A stretch of 64,000 nucleotides of DNA from Patiria pectinifera (Eukaryota > Echinodermata > Asteroidea > Valvatida > Asterinidae): assembly GCA_029964075.1 (NCBI GenBank), contig CM057135.1, forward strand, positions 6,743,001 to 6,807,000, in the 5' to 3' direction. A program made the position numbers and the translations under genes. The notes below the pieces were generated by a model. It searched no databases. It saw only the letters and a list, made by a program, of their open reading frames with translations, and was not told the origin of the DNA. Shown here piece after piece: positions 45,889 to 56,750 of the stretch (positions are counted from its first letter, which is position 1; each line of letters begins with the position of its first letter).

Positions 45889-46971
45889 TTGTAGCTAGTT
45901 TATTTACTACGTCATTCCTACTGCACTAACGTAAATTCCCTGTGTGTTGGTGACGGGGCGGAGCGTAAGTGCCCAGTGGCTGAATACACGTACGCTATTG
46001 GTTGCCTTAGGCCCATAGGTTTAGTACACGCATATGTGTTTGTGCGGCGTATGCATGTTCACGTGAGGGCCATTCACGTGATCGCGCGGAGGAGTTGTGC
46101 TGTGGACAGCGGACGGTAAGGTCGTATATTGCTCGCGCTCTGTGTTTTGGGTAATGCTTAGGCGCACTGTGTAAATTGCGCTGGTCCTGACTGTGCTGAA
46201 GTTGCTTGTGTGATGCTGACGCGCAGCCGTACTAGTGAATGTACTGTACGATGCTGACGCTAGCTTGCATGGGTAAAGCGTAAATCAGGTTAAGGCTGAC
46301 AGCGTATATTACTTACATTGGCGTGCATTACTTACATTGGCGTGTGTTACTTACATTGGCGTGTGTTATTTACATTGGCGTACACTACTTACATTGGCTT
46401 GTGTTATTTACATTGGCGTACGTTACTTACATTGGTGTGTGTTGTTTACTTAGTGTACGTTGTTGACTTCGTGTACATTGTTTACTTAGTGTACATGGTT
46501 TACTTAGTGTACGTTGTTGACTTAGTGTATATTGTTGACTTAGCCGTGCATTGTTTACATTGGGCGCATTGCTCAAGCTGTGCGCGTTAATTTCTGCTTA
46601 GGTGAGTTGTTAGCTGAATTGCAAGTGTATTTAAGTGACCCTGATAATTAACCACCTCATTAAGTCTCAATCACTACTGCATATTTCTTGATTATTGTAT
46701 AATAAATTACGATTATATTTGTTGTGCCGACATTCCTGTGGTCCAGGTGCATTTGTTATTGGTTTATTGTGCAATTAACAGTGGGTAATCACAATCATCT
46801 TAATCGGCGGTATATTTCCTCCAAAACGGACCTGCTCCCTAGGCCTTGAGGTCGCTCTGATCGGTCTCTCGTCTTGGGGAAGCTTGCGTTCGGGAAGATC
46901 AGCTGCACTCTAATAGGTGTCAGACTTGGTCCCAACGAACTTAGGTTTGGCCCGGGGAGATCCCCGCCACA
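45889..46971 (+). repeat. 3' LTR of Gypsy-2
   Basis: The right border ...CCGCCACA at 46971 matches the 5' LTR end. The left border TGTAGGGGCTTG at about 45889 is inferred from the TG rule only. U3 contains ~20-bp tandem units TTACTTACATTGGCGTGTG (46305-46440), followed by GTACGTTGTTGACTTAGT units (46440-46530). About 14 differences from the 5' LTR over the shared ~430 bp. Confidence 0.8.
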
Positions 46972-47105
46972 CTATTATGTGATGTAGTCAATCCATTATG
47001 TGATGTCGTCAATCCATTATGTAATGTAGTCAATCCATTATGTGATGTAGTCAATCCATACGGTGATGTCGTCAACCATTATGTGATGTAGTCAACCCAT
47101 TATGT
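46972..47105. repeat. 21-bp minisatellite, minus orientation
   Basis: About six copies of ATTATGTGATGTAGTCAATCC directly after the Gypsy-2 3' LTR, with degenerate copies again at 47590-47665. The unit is the reverse complement of that at 51455-52185. The retroelement probably landed in this array. Confidence 0.8.
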
Positions 47106-47157
47106 GTTGTGTCGAGTGGTTAATGCAATACGCTGTGAGCTATCCCTTTATACTCCT

Positions 47158-47588
47158 GCCGGGGTGACCGTAAGGTAATGGCAGCATTCTGCTATAGATG
47201 CACTTCCAAAATCTGCTAGATTTAACAAAAAACTAAATTACCTATTATTACACGAAATTCATTTATCAACACTTATACTCACATGCAGTTTATAATTTCC
47301 GTAAACAAAGGGAAAAAAATCTCCTTAAAGAAAATTAATTGATTTTTTTTATTGCACGTGTCTATCCTGGCCGTACTTTACAGTCAGGCAGCTTCAAATT
47401 GAAGCTTTTTCAAAATTAATCAGGTATATTTTTCAAATCTGCCATACTTTTCTGTCATATCACCAATTTTACAAAATTCTGCTAGCTCTTTAACGAAATT
47501 GATCTGCTAAACTTTCTGTTTAACTCGTTTTCCCCCGAAAAATTCTGCCAAATTTAGCCGAAATTCAGCTAAAACGGTCACCCTGGCT
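47158..47588. mobile_element. Putative MITE with GGGTGACCGT inverted ends
   Basis: GCCGGGGTGACCGT at the left and ACGGTCACCCTGGC at the right are inverted over 14 bp with one mismatch, enclosing about 430 bp without coding content. The interruption falls between minisatellite tracts. The target duplication is uncertain (CTCCTG against CTCCCG). Confidence 0.45.
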
Positions 47589-47669
47589 CCCGAATTATGT
47601 GGTGTAGTGAACCTATTATGCAGTGTTGTCAATCCATAACGCGGTGTTGTCAATCCATTACGCAGTCAC

Positions 47670-48850
47670 TCCAAGTTTGTGGAGCTCCCTGTACTAGTAT
47701 AATGGGGTATACCCACGTGGAAGCATGCAGGCGTGTGCTGTGTTAAAGTTGTGCACGTGTGACTCTTGATATCAGACGTAATGTTATCCTAATTATCATA
47801 CACATATTACCATGACAACATTGTCTGTTTTTATGACACTTCGGTCATTGTTATTAATTATAATAATGGAACACAGAACATGTTTAAATTATCCCTTGAG
47901 CCCAATGACAAGTACCAAGCACGTGGTGGTTTTTTTTTTTGGCTTAGGCAATCAATATTGGCGGCTTTGATTAAACTTCTATTGGAAAATTAATAAAAGA
48001 CAAGAGCCTGGGTTAGGGATAATCAGTATATTAAACCAGGCCCCACTAAATTTCCAGGCGCGTTTCTTTCTTTCTTTATTCTTTAATTTGAATAATATAC
48101 TTCTAATATGAAAAGTTTCTAATCGAAAAGATAATATATACCAGTGATGTAGTGCCTTGATGCTGGGCCTTGGCCTTAAGGCTGGATTTTAGGGCCTTGG
48201 CCTTGGCCTCGAGGCTTGAGGGCAAAAGCCTTGGCCTTGGCCTTGGCCTTGAGGGTTCAGGGCCTTGCAATTTTGAGTCAAGGCTCTTCAAGGCCCATAG
48301 ATTTTTGCATTTTCCAGATAAATCTGTTCGAAATTTTGCTGTTACCATTTTAATCGTATTACGATGGAGGAGGGAAGCACCATATAGATTTGTGTGTTGG
48401 GCACACTTCCACTTTTATAGCATCACATGTTGTTACCATTGTAGTAGATTTGATGCAACAATATTCCGTACACTTGTGGGGCTAATGAGATGATCACTTT
48501 AATTGCATATAACTATGGAATAGATCTGATTGGTTGTATGTGTCTCCCTGATAAGTGCTAAAGATTTGCATGTATCTGTTTTAGATAATGCTGATATTTC
48601 TGACCATGTTGGGCCAGCAAATAAAAATTTCCCAAATCAGTTTCTTGGATCCCCCTTTTGTTACACTTGGGAGAATTGTGTGTCAATATAGAAGTAAATC
48701 ATTATTTTGTTTAGTTAAACCATATTGAAAACCTGAACTTATACTTTAATAGATACCGTACAGTGCAGTCATAAAATGGTGTAGGCCTATGCGAGCATGT
48801 TGATTGCAATTAAAGAAATGTTGTTCTTGGTAACGAGCAATTCGTGATGA
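47670..48850. other. Spacer with a GGCCTT repeat tract
   Basis: Mostly unremarkable AT-rich sequence. 48165-48270 holds GGCCTTGGCCTTGGCCTT hexamer runs and TTGAGGGTTCAGGGCCTT, related to the tract at 49243. No gene recognised. Confidence 0.5.
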
Positions 48851-49180
48851 TAAGGGCGGATCCAGGGGGGCCAAAAGGGGCCATGCCCCCCCCCAAGAAA
48901 AACCCACAAAAAACCACCGAAACCATTTTTTTTATGTGACGTCGTAAAAAAAAAGGCAGGCAATGAGTACACCACCATCTTTTCCTCAAAAAACATCAGT
49001 TAAAATGGTCAGAAATTGCCTCAAATCGCACCACAGAGCATCTCGAATCCAAACATTTTTCGGGGCCCTTAAGCGGGTCCCGAAGCCCAAGCCGTAATTT
49101 TTTGACCCACTTTTTTTTTGGGGGGGGGACCAAAATTTCTTTGCCCCCCCCCCCCAAATTGTGTTCTGGATCCGCCCTTG
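48851..49180. mobile_element. hAT-type MITE, 330 bp
   Basis: Terminal inverted repeats (T/C)AAGGGCGGATCCAG and CTGGATCCGCCCTTG, flanked by an 8-bp duplication CGTGATGA (48843-48850 and 49181-49188). GGCGGATCCAG-type ends and 8-bp duplications are typical of hAT MITEs. The interior has C- and G-homopolymers. No transposase. Confidence 0.8.
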
Positions 49181-49242
49181 CGTGATGATGTGTCACTCAT
49201 GTGACTATAATTAGTTCTATATCAGTGGTCATTTCATAAAAC

Positions 49243-49385
49243 AGGGCCTTGGCCTTGGCCTTGGCCTTGAGGGTTAAGCCTTGGCCTTGGCCTCGAGGCT
49301 TGAGGGTCAAAGCCTTGGCCTTGGCCTTGGCCTTGAGGGTCAAAGCCTTGGCCTTGGCCTTGGCCTTGAGGGTCAAAGCCTTTGC
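49243..49385. repeat. GGCCTT hexamer minisatellite
   Basis: Units of TTGGCCTTGGCCTTGAGGG joined by TCAAAGCC, about five copies, matching the 48165 tract. The open frame (ALALAL...) is a repeat artefact. Confidence 0.8.
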
Positions 49386-51454
49386 TCCAACACTGATATA
49401 TACATGTATCTCAATTTGCGTATTATTAAGAATCTTTTATAGCACGACAAGTTTAGTGACTAGTTACACAGTTAGCGGATTCATAGGTATATCAGTCAAT
49501 AATAAAGACAATCTGATTTTAAAAGGCCTCAATACATTCACAGACTTACTACGACCACTAAGCAGTTAATTACAGGAGTTGACGTATTCAGCATTTTCAA
49601 TTTGTCTTGTAGGATTACATGATCATAATCAAACGTTTACTGATCTATAACCACACTACCTGTTAGTACTTTTCCACTAATTCGCAATCCCATCCCAATT
49701 TGCAACCCACCGATCATTCCTGAAATAATTCGTTGTCTTTCGCGGCACTAATAAGGTTCATGAAAAATCTAAGTATTGATCTGTGCCGTTCGAAAGCGTA
49801 TGCCCCCCCCCCCCGATAGCTTGCTGGCAGTAAGGTTTAACCCCCTGACACACACAAATTATAACAATAATAACCTGGTTTTTTTTTTATAACCGTCTGT
49901 CCACAACAATCGGACATAAAAAAAAACCCGACGGCCCTGACCTCCGACTCCCCTCCCCCCCCCCCCCGCCACAAAAATCCCTGTATCCGCGATCCGCTCT
50001 TCTGCTCAGTTGTTTTGAGCATGTGAACCTAATTAGCCTGCCCTTGAATCTCTATCTCCAACGGATAAACTGGTTTATATAAATCTATCAACAAGCTCAA
50101 TCTGGTACACTAAAACGTTCCCTTCCATCATTGTTTGTCCCTCTTCTGCTTCTGGACCAGTTACATAACAACTCACTGGATAATTGTTTCCCTTGCCTGT
50201 CTCAAACAGCGATGCTAGCTAGCACATTACCAGCAAGGTCCATCTGATCAAACTATTAAAAATGCCCAACCAGCCTAGGGCTCTCTTCACACACTTCCCT
50301 GTATCTATATACTCCATCGTAATAAACAGCAATAAGGCTCATTTTCTGGATAAAAACGAAATCATTCCAAAATTGAAGCATACCGGTACATCATGTGTGT
50401 CAGAAAGTAGTAGCTGTATTGATTGTGCTGACTAGCGCCCTCTTGTGGTTTGCATATTCATTTGGCTTACTGCTGGATAGCATGTAGGGCGCCCTCAATA
50501 ATATCCTTATTTTCCAATCACATTTTTGTCCGTAACTTCCGTTCCAGCGTTTGATCCAAAGTTGACCTGTTTTCCCAATTATAACAAACCAGGTTGCCTA
50601 AAATCCCTTCCTAGTTATCCCATTATCATCCAAGATAATTCCTGTGCGTGATTTTGAATAGTAAGTACATTTTTGAGGCTTTTATGGGGACCTTTCTGGG
50701 GTGATTTGTAACTGTTTTGATAATCATTTTAAGTACATGTGTATAGTGATAAATACATGTACATGTTTACAGTGTTATAGGGTCAGTTTTACCCACTTAG
50801 TAATGTTAAAGTGTTATTAGTCTTAATTAAGGCTATAATTAGTTCCACAGCGATTAAGTGTTGAAGCTATTTACACCCAATACCCAATTTGTTTACTTTA
50901 TTATCCATGTGATTATTGTAACTCTAAAGACATGTAGGCCCATGTTCATGTACATGTAGATCACATGACCCCCTTTATTCATTATTACATGTAATTAGGA
51001 CACAGGACGCACATGTATGGATGCACTAGCGATTTCCATTTATTTCCTTCCTTATTTTGTTCTTTATTTAGAACCACGGGATAACTTTCAACCTCATACA
51101 CGGGATTAACATCAGAGCAGGATGGATAAGCTGGCACTGTAATTAACTGGTTCACTTTCATCCAACCGGTTTTCATCGTTCAATAAACAGTCTACTTGGC
51201 TTTAAACCGGTCTCAACACCCTCACGTTTTTTCATCATGAATTTATAATAAAGAAATTAACTAAAGGGCTCCGACGGCGCGTCCTCAAAGAGCGCTGACC
51301 GTATTTATTGCCGTATAATGAAACCTAACAAGACACGACATTTATATAATTTGACTTCGCCGATGATGAAATTAACTTTAGCAAAATAGGCTACAATAAC
51401 ACTCATTAATTTGGCCCAGTCATGTAAGCTCTATCAGGCGGGGGATCCAGGGGG
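49386..51454. other. Interval without recognised genes
   Basis: No coding or RNA gene supported. Contains C-homopolymers near 49804 and 49955 and a GCGCCCTCTTGTGG motif at 50435. A GGGGGATCCAGGGGG block at about 51440 resembles one end of the hAT MITE. Confidence 0.4.
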
Positions 51455-52185
51455 TGGCTACATCACATAATGGATCGACGACATCACATAATGGATTGAC
51501 GACATCACATAATGCATTGACTACATCACAAAATGCATTGACTACATCACATAATGGATTGACGACATCACATAATGCATTGACTACATCACATAATGGA
51601 TTGACGACATCACATAATGGATTGACGACATCACATAATGCATTGACTACATCACATAATGGATTGACGACATCACATAATGGATTGACTACATCACATA
51701 GTGCATTGACTACATCAAATAATGGATTGACATCACATAATGCATTGACGACATCACATAATGCATTGACTACATCACATAATGGATTGACGACATCACA
51801 TAATGGATTGACGACATCACATAATGCATTGACAACATCACATAATGGATTGACGACATCACATAATAGATTGACGACATCACATAATGGATTGACGACA
51901 TCACCGTATGGATTGACGACATCACCGTATGGATTGACTACATCACATAATGGCTTGACAACATCACATAATGCATTGACATCACATAATGCATTGACAT
52001 CACATAATGCATTGACTTCATCACATAATGCATTGACTACATCACATAATGCATTGACTAAATCACATAATGGCTTGACTACATCACATAATGGATTGAC
52101 GACATCACATAATGGATTGACGACTTCACATAATGCATTGACTACATCACATAATGCATTGACTACATTATCAAATTACGTTTAC
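51455..52185. repeat. 21-bp minisatellite, plus orientation
   Basis: About 35 copies of ACATCACATAATGGATTGACG or its ATGCATTGACT variant, with a few 18-bp deletion variants near 51730 and 51970-52010. Because 21 is divisible by three, a 248-codon frame (TTSHNGL repeats) stays open; it is not considered a gene. Confidence 0.9.
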
Positions 52186-52700
52186 CCGGTAACATCATAA
52201 ATTGGTACGTTTTGCGTTCCATATAATCATGCAATAAATTCAGAACATGAGCTAATCAAACTTTGGCATATTTCTTTCTTGGACAGACTGTTTCGTACCA
52301 TAAGGCACTTATCAGCAGAATATGTATATCTGTATTTTTATATAAATTTATGGTTTGTTTTTTTGTAATATAAAATTCGAACATGAACAGTGAATATTTG
52401 AGAATAAAAAAAGAAATAAATCGTAGATACGTTAGATACTGTGTGCGCTTTTTAACTTAGTTAAATTTAATTTACAATTTGACTTGAACAATATCAGTCC
52501 AATCTCTTCGCATCTGATCCTAATACTAATATTAGCCATTTTGTTCTCAACAAAGCAAATAATTAAAACAAATATTGCAATTATGATTAAATAGACCTAA
52601 TAAGACACAGTGTCTTTGTTTATGCGCCTATCAAATGTCCCCCCCCCCCCCCGCGCTGCCCCAAGTCCGATGTCGGGATTTGGTTACTTTTTCATGCCCC
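52186..52700. other. Spacer, no gene seen
   Basis: AT-rich; ends in a C15 homopolymer near 52639. Confidence 0.4.
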
Positions 52701-52707
52701 ATGGTGG

Positions 52708-52818
52708 GGATTTCGGTCACTCAAATTACATTGTTGAGTGACCGGGCTGCCCCACCCAAGACGTGGGGATTGTCACTTCAAAAGTGACAATCCCCACGTC
52801 TTGAGTGGGGCAGCCCGG
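52708..52818. repeat. Two adjacent hairpins, the second with 37-bp arms
   Basis: GGTCACTCAA and TTGAGTGACC (52709-52742) form a first stem. Then 52742-52778 (starting CCGGGCTGCCCCACCCAAGA) pairs with 52782-52818 across a 3-base loop, with a single mismatch in 37. A near-perfect cruciform-capable palindrome. Confidence 0.9.
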
Positions 52819-52855
52819 GGGGGGGGGAGGGTTGGCGGAAACAATATACAAATAT

Positions 52856-52998
52856 AACATGGTTTGAGGGTGGACAGTCGATATTCGCTCCCCAAGGTAT
52901 TGGAAGTTGACAGACTAGTTTTCGTCTGGAACTAGTTTGTAAGCTGCCAATACTGAGGGGAGCTAATATTGGCTGTCCACCCAAAATAAACCATGTTA
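52856..52998. mobile_element. Foldback MITE with ATAACATGGTTT ends
   Basis: The left arm (ATAACATGGTTT, GGGTGGACAG, ATATTCGCTCCCC, TATTGGAAG) and the right arm are inverted over about 60 bp with few mismatches, leaving a short CAGACTAGTTTTCGTCTGG-like centre. No coding content. Confidence 0.65.
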
Positions 52999-54166
52999 TT
53001 TGGTTTACTATACCTCATACATATTTGCCGATTTGGTGTTTTTTTTTCGTTGCAGTATGCACCACCAATTTTTTTTTTGGGGGGGAGGGGAAACTTGTCC
53101 AGTTCACCAAAAGAATCATATTGCTAAACTTCAATAGTTCAGTTCGTTTACCAAACAGTGCAACTGTAAATACAGTAGTTTGTGTACAACATTCTTTTGT
53201 ACAGGAGGCATCTTTATTGTCCATAATTATTCTCCAGTTCGGCATCGGCCTCATTGAGTTTGGGAAAATAACGCCCCGTGCAACCATAATATATATATTA
53301 CGGTTATACCATAATATTCCTCCCATTCCACGCTAAGCCACTCAATATTTGTATACTATATTACCGAGCTCATGAATAATATACACTCAAAATATTCTAA
53401 GAAAAAAAAAATCAACAACTGAGAAAAATGAGAAAATGGATACAACAGTTAAAATGAAACGATCAGAACATTCAACTTCAATTGTGCACGGGCCTACAGC
53501 AAATTAAATAACGATCGTTGCAACAAAAAAAATCAACTTGACTCTCAATGGGCGCGGCCCCATTTATGAGGCCTATAACTTTATCAACATATCATGACGA
53601 TACGTACGTGTAGGCCTATGATTGATGTACAGCAGTGCCTATCATGACTTGTTCGTTCGATTTGCTTGATACCTTTTGATCGGAGGACTATAAAGTTGAA
53701 TTATGAAAATGAACTTGATCATGTGTATTCTTTCTCTTTCAATAATTGGTGTTTAACTTGAATAATGAAGTGGAACTTTCTTAAAAATGCATATTAATAT
53801 AAATTAAGAATAATGACATAAATAAAGCAGTCTTTAAACTGACTTTCATTTTTACAGTAAGAACCTTCGGTGTCTTTGAATTAAAACCGAAGCTCTCAAC
53901 GAAAAAAAAGAAGAAATATAATATATCCGGAGCGCAAATCAAACGACGCAAAAAAGCTATAAAAATAGCCTAGCAATACGTACGTAAAGTGTAGTGCATG
54001 TAATGTCACGTATCATAAAAGAGTAATCTAGACACCATTGTGGCACTGCCATGCAACAACGTCTTTTATGTCATTGGAACTCCAGCCCTTTCATCACAAC
54101 CTCTTTGTCTGGTGCCGCCTTGGCCGGCTACCCAATTTCTTTTGTCAGCGTTAATCTAGGGATTAG
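52999..54166. other. Interval without recognised genes
   Basis: AT-rich. Poly-T/G tracts near 53070. No coding, RNA or repeat feature can be defended. Confidence 0.4.
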
Positions 54167-55159
54167 TGTAGCAACCCTTGCCTGTGCTCAATAGCCCGTA
54201 TAAGCACGCAATGGAACGCAGTTGCCCGCAACGGCACGCAGGGGCCTATGCAATTGCGGGCAGACCCGTGCAGCACGGGGTAGCACGCATGAGCACGCGT
54301 GCGCTCGCAGGCGCACGCAAATTGGAATTAATCCACAGGGCCTAAGGCATCAACACAGCATTAAAATGGAGCAGAATATGATCCATTTACCGACAATTAA
54401 CTGCTCAATTACCTGGTTCATTTGTCATTATGTGACGGGTTAGAATATACCCCCCTTAATTTCATAAGCTCCTTTAATCTGTAGTGGTTCCTTTAATCTG
54501 TAATAGTTCCTTGAATCTGTATTAGTTATTTTAAACATTATTACATAACAAATATCACTCCGCCACCTACCGTAAAATAGTTCAACTAGATCCGGCAACC
54601 TTTCCGCCGCGCCACATTCAAACACTGATTCGACCGAGTAACATCACCCTGTTTTACTCTCTCACAGGTAATTTATATTTTGCTTATTTTATTCTCATCT
54701 TTATAATTTTCTGCATTGATATGCATTCTTACTTTTATTATCAACTTTTACTTGTACATTCATTATCTTGCATTTATATTCAACATTTGTGGCATTTACT
54801 GTATTTTTTGGAATAATTGTTTGACTGCAAGATGGCAGCCAACGCCGATAGTTTGGCGCGAATCGCCATTTTATTAAAATTATTACAGTTCATTCGTGAT
54901 TAAGCCATGACTTATTATTTACATTGAAGATGCATTTATTTGATTGGATAATTGAGTAGATTGTTAGGTTTATCTTTACATGTACATTTGGTTTGGATTT
55001 TTAACTGTTTATTTAAATAATTGTTATCCACATTCAAACACTGATTCGACCGAGTAACATCACCCTGTTTTACTCTCTCACAGAATAAAGAATTAACGTC
55101 AGAGTGAACTGGCCGTATTCCAAGTGTCCCTATTTTCGACGCCGATTCCCGGTGTCACA
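54167..55159 (+). repeat. Putative 5' LTR of Gypsy-3
   Basis: Starts TGTAGCAACCC, ends TGTCACA, about 993 bp. GTATAAGC at about 54197 may be a TATA box and AATAAA lies at 55084. CG-rich GCACGCA repeats (54205-54310) fill the likely start-site region. A TGGTGGAAGATCCGGG motif two bases after the end (55162) is a plausible primer site, tRNA not identified. No second LTR is in the window, so borders are tentative. Confidence 0.5.
54612..55083 (+). repeat. Perfect 56-bp direct repeat bounding an intron-like segment
   Basis: Copies at 54612-54667 and 55028-55083 are identical, starting CCACATTCAAACACTGATTC and ending TTTTACTCTCTCACAG. The first is followed by GTAATT (donor-like CAG|GTAATT). The second ends in a pyrimidine tract plus CAG (acceptor-like) followed by AATAAAG. 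Thus 54668-55083 would be a clean 416-nt intron within the LTR transcript. Confidence 0.7.
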
Positions 55160-55344
55160 CTTGGTGGAAGATCCGGGTACTTGGACTCATAACACCGCGG
55201 CCAGCCGGCGTTTGGGGAGCCAGGTCCAGCAACTGAAGACCGTCGTCTGTGCAGAATCGGTGACACCGCGGCCAGCCAGCAAGCCCTGGTGGTGTCGGAT
55301 CCAGCATTTGAACATCGTCACCATAGTCGTTGCCGCACATGCAG

Positions 55345-55500
55345 TATATGTTGCAGCTACTGACGCTCCTGCCCGGCGTTGCTGCGTGACCGACGATCCT
55401 GTCCTTCGTTGCAGCTACCGATGATCCTGCCCGTTGCACGCCGAAGATCTTGTCCGTTGCAGCTACCGACGATCCCGTTGCAGCTCGGTGAGGATCGCCT
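55345..55500. repeat. Leader minisatellite of Gypsy-3
   Basis: Imperfect ~30-bp units of GTTGCAGCTACCGACGATCC / TGTCCTTCGTTGCAG, about five copies, upstream of gag. Open frames on both strands are repeat-driven. Confidence 0.65.
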
Positions 55501-55579
55501 GCCAGTACAGCGGCTGAATATCCTGTTCGTCGACGAGTCCTTGCTGTTGCGCCGGAGATCCTCTGTTTCACCACTCAAT

Positions 55580-56750
55580 AAAAACTGAACTGTGTAGCCG
55601 ATAAACCGGTAGTTTGTTAATTTACACTGACGATAGCATTGGACGCGAACCGATTCTACGAGAACTGTTCATTCATCGCGAACTGTCAATCATTGACGCA
55701 ATACGCGCTTTGTTCGACCTGGTCGGTTACTGCGCAGAATCTGCCAAGAAGTACAAGGTGCGTACCTGTCCCGTCAAGAGTCAAGATTCAAGACCGCAAG
55801 ACCACCGAAGAACACCCGTGAACGGACAGCAAGTCAAGCATCCATTCAAGCAAACAGATCTGAGGTACAATAGGCTTATGGTCGGAAGTAATTGATTGAG
55901 AAAACAATACTTGAATTCCACTGCTGGTACCCCTATTGTTGCATTGTTTGAAATGTCCCTCCTTCCTGGCGCAGGAAGCAAAGTTAATCCCACTCCATTT
56001 AGGATTCACTTTGATTGACGTCTATATATGTGCAGGTTAGATTGGGTCAGAAAACTGTTTAGTTTACAGTAAAAAAAAGATCGTTTTCACTTCTCCCTCT
56101 CAGCAAAATTGTGTTCTCTTACCGATTGAATTATACCTCATCCCCTGTACAAAGTGTCATTTTGTGATAACTGTTTTCATTTACTTTGTTGATTGAAAAG
56201 AGTGACCCAACGCCACAAATTAATTGCTGATTGTAACACTCGAATTGGGATTGGTTGAAATTTGTCAAAGTGTTTTATGAATGTGCATATTTTGTTTTAA
56301 TGCTGTAGTTGGCTCATTTTTGGTGTTTGATTTGCCCAGTTTGTTATAAGATTGCATTTGGTATTGATTTTCCAAAGTTCCTGTGAACCGGAGATAACAG
56401 TTTGATATTTACAGATGACTGATATTGTATGTTAACCACTGTATGACAATTGTTGATCCTGAAGTTGACCTGCGAATTAGAATCATTCTGATTTGACAAT
56501 TCTGTATTGTTTTCCTGAATTACTCTTATTGATATCGACATTTGTTCTGCTTGTGATTTAATATTGCAATTCATACTTTGTTTCACTGCTTGATTGGAAT
56601 TTGATTGATCTTTGAGATAATTATTTCTAAAACCCTTTTTACATTCCATTGAATTTGTTTCACTTACCTTTTGTGTACTTGATATGTGATACACACTGCA
56701 TAGTTGCTATAATACTTGCTGTATTGCTAAGCAGTTCTCTCTCAGACGCA
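55580..56750. other. Gypsy-3 leader, non-coding
   Basis: No protein feature is convincing. Long leaders before gag are common in LTR elements. Confidence 0.4.

Noticed and set aside
46318-46590. 90-codon YLHW/VYLVYVV ORF resembling a membrane protein
   Set aside because: Translation of tandem repeats in the U3 of the Gypsy-2 3' LTR.
49249-49569. ALALAL-rich ORF
   Set aside because: GGCCTT hexamer repeat.
46972-52185. CRISPR-like tandem arrays
   Set aside because: Units are contiguous 21-bp repeats without unique spacers, in a eukaryotic genome.
51454-52200. 248-codon ORF of TTSHNGL repeats
   Set aside because: It is the 21-bp minisatellite read in one frame; unit length divisible by three keeps frames open.
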